Shown piece after piece: positions 63,927 through 64,000 of a stretch of 64,000 bases of DNA. Below the pieces are notes generated by a model that had not been told where the DNA came from, ran no database searches, and saw only the letters and a list, made by a program, of their open reading frames with translations. A program made the translations under genes and the position numbers. The first letter of the stretch is position 1, and each line of letters starts with the position of its first letter. Origin of the DNA: Pigmentiphaga humi (GTDB taxonomy: Bacteria; Pseudomonadota; Gammaproteobacteria; Burkholderiales; Burkholderiaceae_B); assembly GCF_900606115.1 (NCBI RefSeq), contig NZ_UWPJ01000023.1, positions 248,001 through 312,000 on the forward strand. Direction: 5' to 3'.

Positions 63927-64000
63927 TTGAAGCAGACCCTGGCGATCTATGTCCTGATCCTGCTCGCGCTGGTGACGGCCAATCTTCCTTTCCTGTCCGA
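63927..64000 (+). CDS. DUF2818-like small membrane protein (partial, start only)
   Basis: A TTG at 63927 with GGGGA eight bases upstream opens a frame running off the window, giving 24 residues (MKQTLAIYVLILLALVTANL and on). This hydrophobic start followed by NLPF is like DUF2818 proteins, which follow nuoN in Burkholderiales. The ATG at 63903 leads only to a short frame ending at the same place and is not used. Function unknown. Confidence 0.6.
   Translation, partial: MKQTLAIYVLILLALVTANLPFLS

Noticed and set aside
1-64000. Mobile elements, prophage, CRISPR arrays, toxin-antitoxin or defence systems
   Set aside because: No transposase, integrase, direct-repeat array or defence protein family is seen; composition is even throughout.

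Overview
The window is GC-rich, tightly packed bacterial chromosome. It looks like Bordetella, Achromobacter or a close relative (Betaproteobacteria, Alcaligenaceae). The evidence is four stand-alone Bug/TctC-type periplasmic binding proteins, four LysR regulators, a 14-gene nuo operon followed by a DUF2818-like start, and codon use with strong third-position G/C. I saw no IS element, prophage, CRISPR array, rRNA or tRNA.

Layout. (1) 1-1366: the end of an unknown gene and a GT9 glycosyltransferase. (2) 1434-10709: a LysR gene and a TPP decarboxylase, then a dihydroxyphthalate-decarboxylase-like protein, a LigB-type dioxygenase and a Tat-exported Bug protein; facing them are the two subunits of a salicylate-5-hydroxylase-like Rieske oxygenase, a NahR-like regulator and a Rieske ferredoxin. 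(3) 10807-22121: a LysR gene and an AMP-dependent ligase converge on a nine-gene minus-strand operon holding two Bug proteins, a UbiD decarboxylase, an alpha/beta hydrolase, a three-subunit molybdenum hydroxylase, CoxG and RidA. (4) 22411-25693: a NIPSNAP protein divergent from an Old-Yellow-Enzyme / Bug / cupin operon. (5) 25780-37660: an eleven-gene minus-strand operon with a complete peptide-type ABC importer, a TPP decarboxylase, an aldehyde dehydrogenase, an SDR with a replaced catalytic pair, a CMD protein, a second dihydroxyphthalate-decarboxylase-like protein and an arylformamidase-like hydrolase. (6) 37883-41491: a GGDEF protein, a beta-hydroxyacid dehydrogenase and a chemoreceptor. 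(7) 41478-48655: an RND efflux operon with a divergent LysR. (8) 49162-64000: nuoA to nuoN and the start of a DUF2818-like gene.

Taken together, about 36 kb (1.4-37.7 kb) is a patchwork of uptake and catabolic modules for aromatic or heteroaromatic acids. Each pairs binding proteins or an importer with oxygenases, hydroxylases, decarboxylases and hydrolases. None is a complete textbook pathway. The molybdenum hydroxylase / UbiD / RidA operon and the eleven-gene ABC operon are the best candidates for undescribed pathways. Substrates are inference; gene families and operon structure are read from the sequence. The nuo operon is ordinary housekeeping respiration.
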